From the NCBI RefSeq assembly GCF_011752005.1, contig NZ_JAAIJZ010000001.1, forward strand, positions 372,001 through 436,000: a stretch of 64,000 nt of DNA, written 5' to 3'. The translations under genes and the position numbers were made by a program. This document shows, piece by piece, positions 54,301 to 61,984 of the stretch (position 1 is the first letter of the stretch; every line of letters begins with the position of its first letter). The notes below the pieces were generated by a model. The model made no database searches, was not told where the DNA came from, and worked only from the letters and a program-made list of their open reading frames with translations. Source of the DNA: Canibacter zhoujuaniae (GTDB lineage Bacteria > Actinomycetota > Actinomycetes > Actinomycetales > Microbacteriaceae).

Positions 54301-55462
54301 CAGCTTGCTCCTTCACAGAGTCACTCCTGCGTAAGCTGCCGCTTCGGTACTCGTCTTGGCTATTAGAAGGAATCGTGATGTAGGTCAGCCACTGGTTGCC
54401 AAGATCGCTGACCTCCATACTTCCACCTTCTGCCCGAATTTTGGCACCTAAGTTTGCCAGCCCATAACCACTACTCATGTCCGGAGCTGCCGGCACCGAT
54501 GCAATCTCATTACTCAACGATATAGTGAGCACGCCTGACTCGCCGTCAATATCGATCACAAGGTGCGCCTCGGAATCGGCGGGCGCGTATTTCAACATAT
54601 TCGAGCCACACTCTCGGATAGCGAGTGCCCCTGTGAGTTGTTGTTGGCGTGTCACCACGCAGTCAAGGTCATCGGGTAGCACGATATCGAGTTCAATATG
54701 ACGTGTTTTCAACATCTGCATCACTTGATCTACCACTTTAGACAGGGGCACATCGCTTGCCGCAGCATCGATTGAGAGGATCATTGGGCGGATTCGCCGT
54801 GACGCCTCGGTGGCTGCCGCCACTATGGGCGAGAGCTCACTAGAGAGCTCAGGGTGACGGGCAGCCATGTCTTGGGCAAGCACGGCCACGTGCGCCAAGT
54901 CTTTCGCCGTCGTATCATGCAGCTGACGAGCCAACTCCTTACGGTTGTCGGAGGCAGCGCGATGTGTGCGTTCTTTTTCCTGTTCTGCAAGCACCCTGTG
55001 CCCATTTTGCCAACGTAGCACCAAACCGATAGCTAACACAAGCACGGTAGTTAAAACAGAGCTAAATGCCTCTAGACCAGGTGTGAGACTCACCGCTGTT
55101 GCAATGACCCCGTCGAGGACGAACACGAGCACGGCTGGCACAATCCAGGAACGAATTAGCCAGAAAATCATCAAGATGCTCAGAGCAAAGCTCACCATCT
55201 CGAAACCATCAATCAGATTAAACAGGTTAAAAACGAAATAGCACACGAGGAAAACGTATTCGCACACCTGCAGCCAGCCCGCGGCCACAAACAAAACGAT
55301 AAGGGTGAGCGAGAATATCACGCGCAGTATTGAAGCGCTCTGCTGACCAGATATCAGCTGAGCCGCGTCGAAAACAAGGAAGAAAACAGCCGAAAGTGTG
55401 AACACCAGTGGCTGCACCAGTGTAGAACGGCTGTATCTAGGGAATATGAGGTGAAACATCAC
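54293..55462 (-). CDS. Sensor histidine kinase (HisKA_3/NarX-like)
   Basis: The 389-aa kinase has a set of six or so N-terminal membrane helices (to about residue 150), then the phospho-acceptor region ELARQLHDTTAKDLA (His182). The ATPase domain carries the N box around RECGSNMLKYA (E284, N288) and the G box SSGYGLANLGAK. No extracytoplasmic sensor domain is obvious. It likely senses a signal at the membrane. It follows the 71-aa secreted peptide gene by 16 nt. Confidence 0.92.
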   Translation of the reverse strand: MMFHLIFPRYSRSTLVQPLVFTLSAVFFLVFDAAQLISGQQSASILRVIFSLTLIVLFVAAGWLQVCEYVFLVCYFVFNLFNLIDGFEMVSFALSILMIFWLIRSWIVPAVLVFVLDGVIATAVSLTPGLEAFSSVLTTVLVLAIGLVLRWQNGHRVLAEQEKERTHRAASDNRKELARQLHDTTAKDLAHVAVLAQDMAARHPELSSELSPIVAAATEASRRIRPMILSIDAAASDVPLSKVVDQVMQMLKTRHIELDIVLPDDLDCVVTRQQQLTGALAIRECGSNMLKYAPADSEAHLVIDIDGESGVLTISLSNEIASVPAAPDMSSGYGLANLGAKIRAEGGSMEVSDLGNQWLTYITIPSNSQDEYRSGSLRRSDSVKEQADD

Positions 55463-55478
55463 CAGACACTATATCGAG

Positions 55479-55694
55479 CTATCTATGAGGTCGATGCTTC
55501 TCGCAGCCAGGAAAATTGGGAAACAATTTACAGATTCGTGGTGTCAACCAGTGTGCAGACGAACTCTCAACTATTTGAACGGCCCGAGTTATTGTCAACT
55601 GTTCGGTAACTGTATATTGAGATACCATCGGAGTTCCCATTGCAGTCATGCAAGCCACGGCAAACACTCCTGCGGTGATACGCGTAGCAATCAT
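55479..55694 (-). CDS. 71-aa secreted peptide with two cysteines, upstream of the kinase
   Basis: The product has a signal-peptide-like start (MIATRITAGVFAVACMTAMG) and a C-terminal half with two cysteines (RICKLFPNFPGCEKHRPHR). AGAGG and a good spacing precede the ATG. It is the first gene of a peptide-kinase-regulator unit, so it may be the signal that the kinase senses, or a small effector. I do not know the family. Confidence 0.6.
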   Translation of the reverse strand: MIATRITAGVFAVACMTAMGTPMVSQYTVTEQLTITRAVQIVESSSAHWLTPRICKLFPNFPGCEKHRPHR

Positions 55695-55759
55695 TTCTCT
55701 ACCTCTCTACAAAATCACTTTGAGTTTCCGATCCTATTGGAACACTCATAAGCTTCGAC

Positions 55760-55798
55760 ACCGACGAATGTCGGTATAACTGACCAACATTCGTCGGT
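55760..55798. promoter_or_regulatory. 12-bp inverted repeat in the divergent promoter region
   Basis: ACCGACGAATGT (55760-55771) and ACATTCGTCGGT (55787-55798) are perfect inverted repeats with a 15-nt spacer, centred between the peptide/kinase operon and the 394-aa gene. The shape fits a dimeric regulator such as the LuxR-type response regulator encoded next door. The plus-strand promoter elements downstream are weak, as in activated promoters. Confidence 0.65.
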
Positions 55799-55859
55799 AT
55801 CTACACCAGTAACCAGATCGATAGCTTAAAGTCACTTACGAGAAAATAGAGGAGAAAAT

Positions 55860-57044
55860 ATGCGTCACAGAGCTTGGAAGTCGCTTGTAGGCATTACAAC
55901 AGCATATGCGCTGAGCCTAGGTGGGACTACTTCTGCATTAGCTACTGATACTGAACACAGTCTCTCAGCAGCGAAGCTGACTCAGACATCCGATACTATC
56001 TTGGCGAATACTGATGATACGCTGGAGGAATTCGACTATGCGGATGCTACGGCTAAAGCCTTAATAAAAGAGGAGATTGGGCTTTCAGCAAAATCACTAG
56101 ATTATCTAGTGTCCGATAAAGTTCCACTTAGTTTAAATCTGGATAGTTCTAATCAATCAATTTCTGGTGACATTCTTTCTGGCCTTTCTGAGCAAGAAGC
56201 ACGAATTATTAATACTTTGCCTACCGTTGATAGCGAGACGGGCGAAGTATCAATTCCTAATCCCGAGACCAGAGAAATGTTTTCCATACGGGTTAATGGG
56301 CATATAGTTACCGAAGTAACAAATGGTGTCGTTCGTACCCAAGACGCGGATGTCCAAGATACCGAAATCGCCGTATCTCATGTAACAGAAGATGAATCTG
56401 GACAAATTATTGGTGTTATCAAAGATCACAATGCTTCATACATGGATTTTGGGTACACATTGCCCGAGGGGTATCAACTCGAGGCACGCAGTGATGGCGG
56501 GTTTTCATTATTATCTGAATCTGGCACCGTAGAAGGAGAAATCGACGCTCCGTGGGCAATAGATGCGGATGGAAAAGAGCTGCCTACCAGTTTCGAACTA
56601 GTTGATGGCAGTATCTTGAGGCAACATGTGAATACTGAAGGCGCATCTCTTCCAATTGTTTTAGACCCTTCTTGGTCGTGGTGGTTAGTTACAGCTGGGA
56701 AGTGCGCAGTATCTATTGCTCCTCTTCTTGTCACGGGCGGAGCTGCAATAGCGGCACGTGTGCCGAAACTTATATCCTTCATTAATAAGTTGTCAAAGAC
56801 TCCAAAAATCGCCACTGCTATAACTAAGGTAGGGGGAGTTAAGAATGCTGCTGTTGCCGCGATCAAAAATGCAGTAATTACATTGCGCAGTAAACTACCA
56901 CAAGGAATAGCTTCTAAACTTCCTTCCCCGACTCTGACGGCAAAGGATAAAATCTTCATCGCGGCCGCTTGGCCTTTCATAGTAGATAACTTCTGGGATT
57001 TGATAGGTATCGGAAGTTGTTATTCCCTTATTAGGGGGAGGTAG
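55860..57044 (+). CDS. Secreted protein of unknown function with a WW-C...C C-terminal module
   Basis: The 394-aa protein has a Sec signal peptide (cleavage likely after ALA, near residue 28). The mature N-terminal part is acidic, followed by a domain with DFGYTLPEGYQLEARSDGG and APWAIDADGKELPTSFELV, a signature of secreted actinobacterial proteins. The C-terminal part has WSWW (272-275), C282, a long hydrophobic and glycine/lysine-rich stretch, and GIGSC (383-387). The last section resembles the 180-aa protein at 2781-3323. GAGGAG precedes the ATG. A toxin- or bacteriocin-like role is possible, not shown. Confidence 0.7.
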   Translation: MRHRAWKSLVGITTAYALSLGGTTSALATDTEHSLSAAKLTQTSDTILANTDDTLEEFDYADATAKALIKEEIGLSAKSLDYLVSDKVPLSLNLDSSNQSISGDILSGLSEQEARIINTLPTVDSETGEVSIPNPETREMFSIRVNGHIVTEVTNGVVRTQDADVQDTEIAVSHVTEDESGQIIGVIKDHNASYMDFGYTLPEGYQLEARSDGGFSLLSESGTVEGEIDAPWAIDADGKELPTSFELVDGSILRQHVNTEGASLPIVLDPSWSWWLVTAGKCAVSIAPLLVTGGAAIAARVPKLISFINKLSKTPKIATAITKVGGVKNAAVAAIKNAVITLRSKLPQGIASKLPSPTLTAKDKIFIAAAWPFIVDNFWDLIGIGSCYSLIRGR

Positions 57045-57047
57045 ATT

Positions 57048-57311
57048 ATGTATTTCTGGCTGAGCCTTGGCCTAATCCTGATCGGAGCGTGTTTTTCTGG
57101 AGTGCAGTTCGCCAGAATCTGCACCACAGTGAGAAATGACGGCAAGAAAGATCGCGATCTGTCCTTCATGTTTTCATCCGCACTGTTGGCTTTTGCAATA
57201 CCGTTTTTTAGTCCGATATCGCAGAATCTAGGTGCCTCAGTTTCATTGTTTATTGCGATAAGTGCCGTATCAACACTCGTGGTGAGCCGGTCTATTCGAC
57301 AGAAACAGTGA
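57048..57311 (+). CDS. 87-aa membrane protein, partner of the 394-aa protein
   Basis: It has about three hydrophobic stretches (1-20, 43-55 and 65-80) and a short basic end. It begins 4 nt after the 394-aa stop, with GGGGGAGG upstream, so the two genes are co-transcribed and coupled. It is the counterpart of the membrane protein after the 180-aa protein at 2289-2765. An immunity role is an inference from position. Confidence 0.65.
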   Translation: MYFWLSLGLILIGACFSGVQFARICTTVRNDGKKDRDLSFMFSSALLAFAIPFFSPISQNLGASVSLFIAISAVSTLVVSRSIRQKQ

Positions 57312-57341
57312 GATAAGAAAGGCATTCATCAAGTAACGAAG

Positions 57342-59060
57342 TTAAGCAGATACAGGAGTATCAAGGAATGCGCGAATCTCGTTTTTCACGCGTTGCCAGG
57401 TCTCGGTTTCGGCAACTGATAGCGCACCATGGATTGTGCCAGGCAGCATGTGCATCTCAACTGCAACACCCGCGTCAACCAAATCCAGCGCAAAACGCAC
57501 ACCCTCATCACGCAAAGGATCAACAGGGTTAACAATCACTAGAGTTGGCGGCATCAAAGCCGCCACTTTCCGTGCCGGAACGTAGGGTGGCACAGCATAC
57601 GGGTCTCCCAAGTAGTGCGCCCATGCAGCCTTTGACGCGGCCCGCGTCCAAATCGGGCCGTCACAGTAGGTGTCAAAAGACCCCGTAACCATACCAGGTT
57701 CAAGACAGGGCTCAAGCAAGACAGCCCTTTCAACCGCAACTGGATCACCACTCTCGGCAAGCAGCATCAGCGCCTGCTGCGCGAGCCCAGCCCCAGCAGA
57801 ATCACTGTATATGTACAGCGGCAGATCTGGATACGTCTTAGCAAGATAGCGCAATGAGCGCACGCAGTCCGTAGCGCCCGCAGGCCACGGAAACTCCGGC
57901 GCTAAACGATAGTCTGGGCTAGCAACGAGTGCCCCACCAAACACTTCAATCAGGTCACTATTGCGTGCGTCATCATAGCGCGCTGCCCCGGCAACATACC
58001 CGCCACCGTGAATCGACAGCACAACACACTGCGGCTCATCACCACGTGTCAAACACCTCAATACAAAACTGTCATCAACTGCTGCGCTTTCCCCACCCAA
58101 ACGCACCTCAAACACCTCAACACCTGCGGCAGGCTTGACATCGCCCAACAGTTTCTCACCGCGGCGGCGCATTTTTAGATAATCATCGGTGTTTTGGTCT
58201 GGTGTGCCTGCGATAATAGGCTGCAATTCAGCGGCAATATACGGCGTCGGGAGTGCCTCACGCTGACCGCATCGCTCTAAGAAACTATCAAGCGCCCTAT
58301 AAAATTCTTCAGATTTATCTCGCCGCACCGTGTGTGAAGCGCCCGGAATGAGCACTGCATCAATATGGGGATTACCTAAACTTGCAACCTCAGCAAGGCC
58401 CGCTTGACCAAACAACACATCATCTTTATCGCCGGTCACTAACAGCGTTGGAACAGCAAGTTCAGTGAATATCTCGCGGCCGCTAACACCAACAACACCA
58501 CCGGCGATGAACCTGCGATCCACCTGTGTTTTTCCCTGCGCCCACGCACCATACTCTGATGCAGGCCACGCGGGATACTGCGCCATCAGTTCAGTGACCG
58601 CCGCACCAACGTGTTCGGTCACGCTCTCCTGCCGTCGCAATCTGTCTGCGGCTGTATCACGGTACAGTTTAGTTTGCTCTTCGGTTAAGAATGCGGGATC
58701 TTCAAGGATCAGCGCCTGGATAAGATCCGGCAGCTCACGCGCTATTGCTCCTGCGATAGCACCGCCCATCGAATGCCCCAGCAGCACAACTTTGCGGCTC
58801 ATGCTGCGTCTTGCAGCTGCGATAACAATTGTGCGTGCCGCGGCAACAGCGGCTCGGAAAGGATCGCCTAACTCTGCATCAGTAAAACGTCGTGACAGAC
58901 CGTGCCCGAGGGTGTCAACTGCATAAATCTGCCAGTCATCTTGATAGTGCTGCACAAGATCAGACAGCGCTGCCGCGTTATCAGTAACCCCGTGCAGTGC
59001 GACAATAGTCCCTTTAATTTCACTGCCGGCTACCGCATATGAGATACCGTGATTAACCAT
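57342..59060 (-). CDS. Two-domain alpha/beta hydrolase (hydrolase plus HSL-type esterase)
   Basis: The 572-aa protein has two hydrolase modules. The first (about 1-265) has an alpha/beta fold with the nucleophile elbow GHSMGG (S97) and a late catalytic His in PGASHTV. The second (about 310-572) is of the hormone-sensitive-lipase/esterase type, with the oxyanion motif HGGG (351-354), the nucleophile SDSAGAG (S421), and Asp and His in NPVDPLRDE and GTIHGAL. Such fusions are unusual. AAGGAAG precedes the ATG. The last 16 or so codons before the final six are the right copy of the 49-bp repeat. Confidence 0.88.
   Translation of the reverse strand: MVNHGISYAVAGSEIKGTIVALHGVTDNAAALSDLVQHYQDDWQIYAVDTLGHGLSRRFTDAELGDPFRAAVAAARTIVIAAARRSMSRKVVLLGHSMGGAIAGAIARELPDLIQALILEDPAFLTEEQTKLYRDTAADRLRRQESVTEHVGAAVTELMAQYPAWPASEYGAWAQGKTQVDRRFIAGGVVGVSGREIFTELAVPTLLVTGDKDDVLFGQAGLAEVASLGNPHIDAVLIPGASHTVRRDKSEEFYRALDSFLERCGQREALPTPYIAAELQPIIAGTPDQNTDDYLKMRRRGEKLLGDVKPAAGVEVFEVRLGGESAAVDDSFVLRCLTRGDEPQCVVLSIHGGGYVAGAARYDDARNSDLIEVFGGALVASPDYRLAPEFPWPAGATDCVRSLRYLAKTYPDLPLYIYSDSAGAGLAQQALMLLAESGDPVAVERAVLLEPCLEPGMVTGSFDTYCDGPIWTRAASKAAWAHYLGDPYAVPPYVPARKVAALMPPTLVIVNPVDPLRDEGVRFALDLVDAGVAVEMHMLPGTIHGALSVAETETWQRVKNEIRAFLDTPVSA
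57362..57410. repeat. Right copy of the 49-bp direct repeat (proposed att site)
   Basis: It lies inside the coding 3' end of the two-domain hydrolase gene and is identical to 52479-52527. The distance between copies is 4,883 bp. Placement at the 3' end of a gene that stays intact is the pattern of integrase target sites. Confidence 0.85.
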
Positions 59061-59159
59061 AAAGACTTCCTTAGTCCAAGTAGGTATGCGCTATCACCAT
59101 AACATGATATTACGCCCCGTTACGCCAAGGTGAAGAGACGCCAGATGTATTACTGCCCC

Positions 59160-59315
59160 TTATTTGGGCCAACCTAAATAAACTGCGAAAGCGATCCCGG
59201 CTACACCGATAACTATGGACAACAGCCAGATGGGGTTTAGTTTCACATTTTTAAACCCTGCAATAAGACATACAACACCAAATATGAAAGAAAAAATCAT
59301 TACAGCAAAACCCAT
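59160..59315 (-). CDS. 51-aa two-helix membrane protein, last gene of the ABC cluster
   Basis: The small protein (MGFAVMIFSFIFGVVC... ending YLGWPK) has two membrane helices. It starts 2 nt after the ATPase stop. It has no recognised family. It may be part of the transporter or an immunity protein. Confidence 0.55.
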   Translation of the reverse strand: MGFAVMIFSFIFGVVCLIAGFKNVKLNPIWLLSIVIGVAGIAFAVYLGWPK

Positions 59316-59317
59316 GA

Positions 59318-59983
59318 TTAACCTCGTTTTAACTCAACTAATCTCTCGTGTCGGCTAGCTATTTCTGAGTCATGCGTGACCGTAATAACCGTTGCGCCGT
59401 GGTGCTTGTTTAGTTCCAATAACAGATCGAGTATACGTTCAGCATTTTCTGCATCGAGCGAAGCGGTAGGCTCATCCGCAAGAATCAATTGAGGTTTTAG
59501 AATAACTGCGCGTGCAAATATAGCTCGCGCTTTCTCTCCGCCGGAGCATTCCAACGGTTTCTTGTCGAGAATTGACTCTATACCAAGGGAGCGAGTGAGC
59601 TCTAGCAAGCGTTTCCGTCCCTCGCTTTTCCTTTGTTTAGCGTACAACATCGGCAGAGCGATATTATCCGCAATAGACAGAGAGTTAATTAAAGCGGATT
59701 CTTGCAGCACAAATCCTATTTTTTGGTTTCGCCATTGTGCCAGTTCCGCATCAGTTAATCTAAAAACATCCTTCCCAAATAAGCTGTAACTGCCAATAAA
59801 TTTTCTATCGAGCAAGCCTAGAATATTCAGTAGGGTGCTTTTCCCAATACCTGATTCACCTACTATGGCAAGCGTTTGAGCTTGCGATACAGCGAGAGTT
59901 AGATCATTTAGGGCTGTTACGACAGACGACTTCCCACGATAAAGTTTACTTTTAACATGCAATTCAATAATGTTGTCTTTCAT
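59318..59983 (-). CDS. ABC transporter ATPase (MacB/LolD type)
   Basis: The 221-aa protein has Walker A GESGIGKSTLLNILG, signature LECSGGEKARAIFARA and Walker B LILADEPTASLD. The segment GFVLQESALINSLSIADNI is of the MacB-like or bacteriocin-export type. The ATG overlaps the permease stop (ATGA). With the FtsX-like permease it forms an exporter or lipid-extraction machine. Confidence 0.92.
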   Translation of the reverse strand: MKDNIIELHVKSKLYRGKSSVVTALNDLTLAVSQAQTLAIVGESGIGKSTLLNILGLLDRKFIGSYSLFGKDVFRLTDAELAQWRNQKIGFVLQESALINSLSIADNIALPMLYAKQRKSEGRKRLLELTRSLGIESILDKKPLECSGGEKARAIFARAVILKPQLILADEPTASLDAENAERILDLLLELNKHHGATVITVTHDSEIASRHERLVELKRG

Positions 59984-61206
59984 TGCAGTACTCCAACAGT
60001 AATAGGAATCCTCTTCACACGGTAAACAGCTATTTTTGACACGACAACTGCAATTAAGACATCAACGATAAGCGCTGCCGTTATCCCTACCCAATCCATA
60101 AAAATAAGACCACCAAATGATCCATAGGTCATGAAATATGCGTCTTTTTTTATCCAGAAACTTTGTCTAGAATAAGCGGCTAAAACAAATATTACGATCA
60201 AAGCGAGCAGAGATAAACCGGCATAGTAGCTAAAAAATATGCGTCGAAATTTTTTGTAGCTTAGCCCCACAAGAAGATTTATCGTAAATTCACGAATCAT
60301 TGTACGAACGCTAATCAACGAACTCCACACTGACAATAGAATTATCGCCACGAGCAAAATTACGGACACCACAGCAAGAAAATTAATAGAAGACTTAAAG
60401 TATTGGTTATAAAAATCAATATTTTGTTGTTCACTAAAATAATTGAAATCTACTGCGATTATCTGCTTAATGTAAGACTGTAGCTCCTTAATCTCCTGCG
60501 CAGTGGCATTAATTAGCACTAGATCCATCAAACCGTTTAATTTGAAAGCGAGATCTGTTTTTTCGATAAAGTCTTCCGTCACCGGGACAACAATTGAGAA
60601 ATTGTAATATTGCTTAGAATCTAATGCATACAAATTTGAATGCGCAGTATTTTCAGCGAGTATCCCTTTGACAACGTATTCTTTCGGCATGTGCAAAACA
60701 GGGTCAACCATTGTGAATGTTGATCCCACTGGGTAATCTTCGGTAAGACCTCGCCCTACTAAAACCGGTATTAAATCAGAACTCTCTACACGGCTCTCGA
60801 ACGTTATACCTTCCCCACTTGCGATAGCAAAACCATTCAAATTACTATAGGTCTGGTTCATATATACTGCTGGTATTTCAACATCATACCTATTTGGTAA
60901 GTCAACGATGTACCCATCGGTGAACAGTCCATATTCATATTTACTGCTCAGGAAGTTATATATTTCCTGCAACCTAGTTTCGGTAATTTTTTCGAAGTCT
61001 AAATTTGAATTTGGGTCCAAATTGGATACAACTATTTCTGAGGAAGTTAAACGTGAAGCCTCTTGCGCCCCTTCAATTGTAGAAACTATGGTTCTCACTG
61101 TAGTAAAGGCTATATAGTTCCCTGCTAATAGCAGTAAAAACACAGTTAAACTCAGTAAGGGTTTCCGCAAGAAAACCCGCAAAAAGAAAAACTTAAAGAT
61201 ACTCAT
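59980..61206 (-). CDS. FtsX-like ABC permease
   Basis: The permease (408 aa from this start) has one N-terminal helix, a large extracytoplasmic domain (about residues 30-270), and three C-terminal helices, the layout of the FtsX/MacB family. The ATG at 61206 follows AAAGGA and begins MSIFKFFFLRVF; the frame is open upstream to 61269. It is co-transcribed with the membrane protein before it and the ATPase after it. Confidence 0.85.
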   Translation of the reverse strand: MSIFKFFFLRVFLRKPLLSLTVFLLLLAGNYIAFTTVRTIVSTIEGAQEASRLTSSEIVVSNLDPNSNLDFEKITETRLQEIYNFLSSKYEYGLFTDGYIVDLPNRYDVEIPAVYMNQTYSNLNGFAIASGEGITFESRVESSDLIPVLVGRGLTEDYPVGSTFTMVDPVLHMPKEYVVKGILAENTAHSNLYALDSKQYYNFSIVVPVTEDFIEKTDLAFKLNGLMDLVLINATAQEIKELQSYIKQIIAVDFNYFSEQQNIDFYNQYFKSSINFLAVVSVILLVAIILLSVWSSLISVRTMIREFTINLLVGLSYKKFRRIFFSYYAGLSLLALIVIFVLAAYSRQSFWIKKDAYFMTYGSFGGLIFMDWVGITAALIVDVLIAVVVSKIAVYRVKRIPITVGVLQ

Positions 61207-61223
61207 TGCGGATCCTTTCATTT

Positions 61224-61673
61224 TCACCTCAATAACAGAGCAGTTAAGGTGATATATGCCGCAAAGCAAGTGAATAAATAGACCGAATTATCAATATTCA
61301 AATTCAGTGATAGGTGCGCAGCAATGGATATACAAAAACTAAATAAAAGAATGGTCACACAGGCAAGAGCGTATCTGAAACGTATAGTGCATACTCTGTC
61401 GCCAACTAAAACACGGCATTTCACCTCAGTTTTGGCAGCTAGCAAGAACTGATAATGGTGCACAGCAACTACTAGCGAGAGCCCTAATAAAAGTTGTGTT
61501 TGATACTCCAGAAGGGGTTTCAGGTATCTTATCAACACATACGAAGACGCAGATCCATGTGCTACATATGAGAAAAACCACGATAAGAAAAAGAATCCAA
61601 GATAAAGTCCAAGCAGCTCAAATAGCATAATTTTCCTGATTGGAACTTTTCTCAGGAAACTCCCTATAATCAC
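61224..61673 (-). CDS. 149-aa membrane protein, first gene of the ABC cluster after the peptide
   Basis: Four or so hydrophobic segments can be seen. The frame opens with a GTG at 61673, but ATG 61628 follows AGGA and gives a 134-aa protein starting MLFELLGLYLG, which is a better start. The family is unknown. Its stop lies 18 nt before the permease start, so they are in one operon. Confidence 0.6.
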   Translation of the reverse strand: MIIGSFLRKVPIRKIMLFELLGLYLGFFFLSWFFSYVAHGSASSYVLIRYLKPLLEYQTQLLLGLSLVVAVHHYQFLLAAKTEVKCRVLVGDRVCTIRFRYALACVTILLFSFCISIAAHLSLNLNIDNSVYLFTCFAAYITLTALLLR

Positions 61674-61690
61674 GGTAATACAGCCAGGTA

Positions 61691-61717
61691 GTTAAGAGTT
61701 TAGGCGCCTAAATTAAC
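61691..61717. repeat. Palindromic hairpin between the 31-aa peptide gene and the membrane protein
   Basis: TTTAGGCGCCTAAA (61699-61712) is a perfect 14-bp palindrome inside outer arms GTTAA (61691-61695) and TTAAC (61713-61717). No T-run follows. It repeats the peptide-hairpin-membrane gene pattern seen at 52.1 kb. Confidence 0.55.
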
Positions 61718-61738
61718 CGATACTTGGGTCAGTACCTT

Positions 61739-61834
61739 TTACCGTGAGTGACCCCACGATTGAGCATAAGCCACGCCAACGCCACCCAGAGAAAGCATTA
61801 TGGAGAGAACTAATGTTGTGATTTTCTTATTCAT
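61739..61834 (-). CDS. 31-aa peptide with signal sequence, possible exported product of the ABC cluster
   Basis: The peptide starts MNKKITTLVLSIMLSLGG and ends with a likely signal-peptidase site AYA followed by QSWGHSR. If cleaved, only seven residues would be released. The ATG follows GAAGGGTG. A strong promoter lies upstream. It may be a short peptide pheromone or a truncated bacteriocin precursor; neither is proven. Confidence 0.5.
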   Translation of the reverse strand: MNKKITTLVLSIMLSLGGVGVAYAQSWGHSR

Positions 61835-61882
61835 CGTTTCACCCTTCACCATTGAATGTGAGCAGATTCTACTTCTAATCGG

Positions 61883-61911
61883 AACGTACAACATTATTTT
61901 GGAAATGTCAA
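61883..61911 (-). promoter_or_regulatory. Promoter for the 31-aa peptide and ABC cluster
   Basis: TTGACA (61911-61906) and TACGTT (61888-61883) are separated by 17 nt. The -35 box is perfect. It would drive the whole peptide-ABC cluster. Confidence 0.65.
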
Positions 61912-61917
61912 GTATGA

Positions 61918-61939
61918 GCTGTAGCTGCACATCTACAGC
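61918..61939. repeat. 7-bp inverted repeat just upstream of the -35 box
   Basis: GCTGTAG (61918-61924) and CTACAGC (61933-61939) are separated by 8 nt, directly upstream of the promoter. It may be an activator site. A second inverted repeat, CTAACAA-N3-TTGTTAG, lies at 61952-61968, just after the dnaG stop. Confidence 0.45.
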
Positions 61940-61984
61940 GCTATCTGAGCCCTAACAAACGTTGTTAGTGTCACACCACCTGCG

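Noticed and set aside
61739..61834. Full lactococcin 972-type bacteriocin precursor
   Set aside because: The frame stops after QSWGHSR and no continuation with the expected bacteriocin pattern could be found in the other frames. Only the presence of a signal-peptide-bearing short peptide is claimed.
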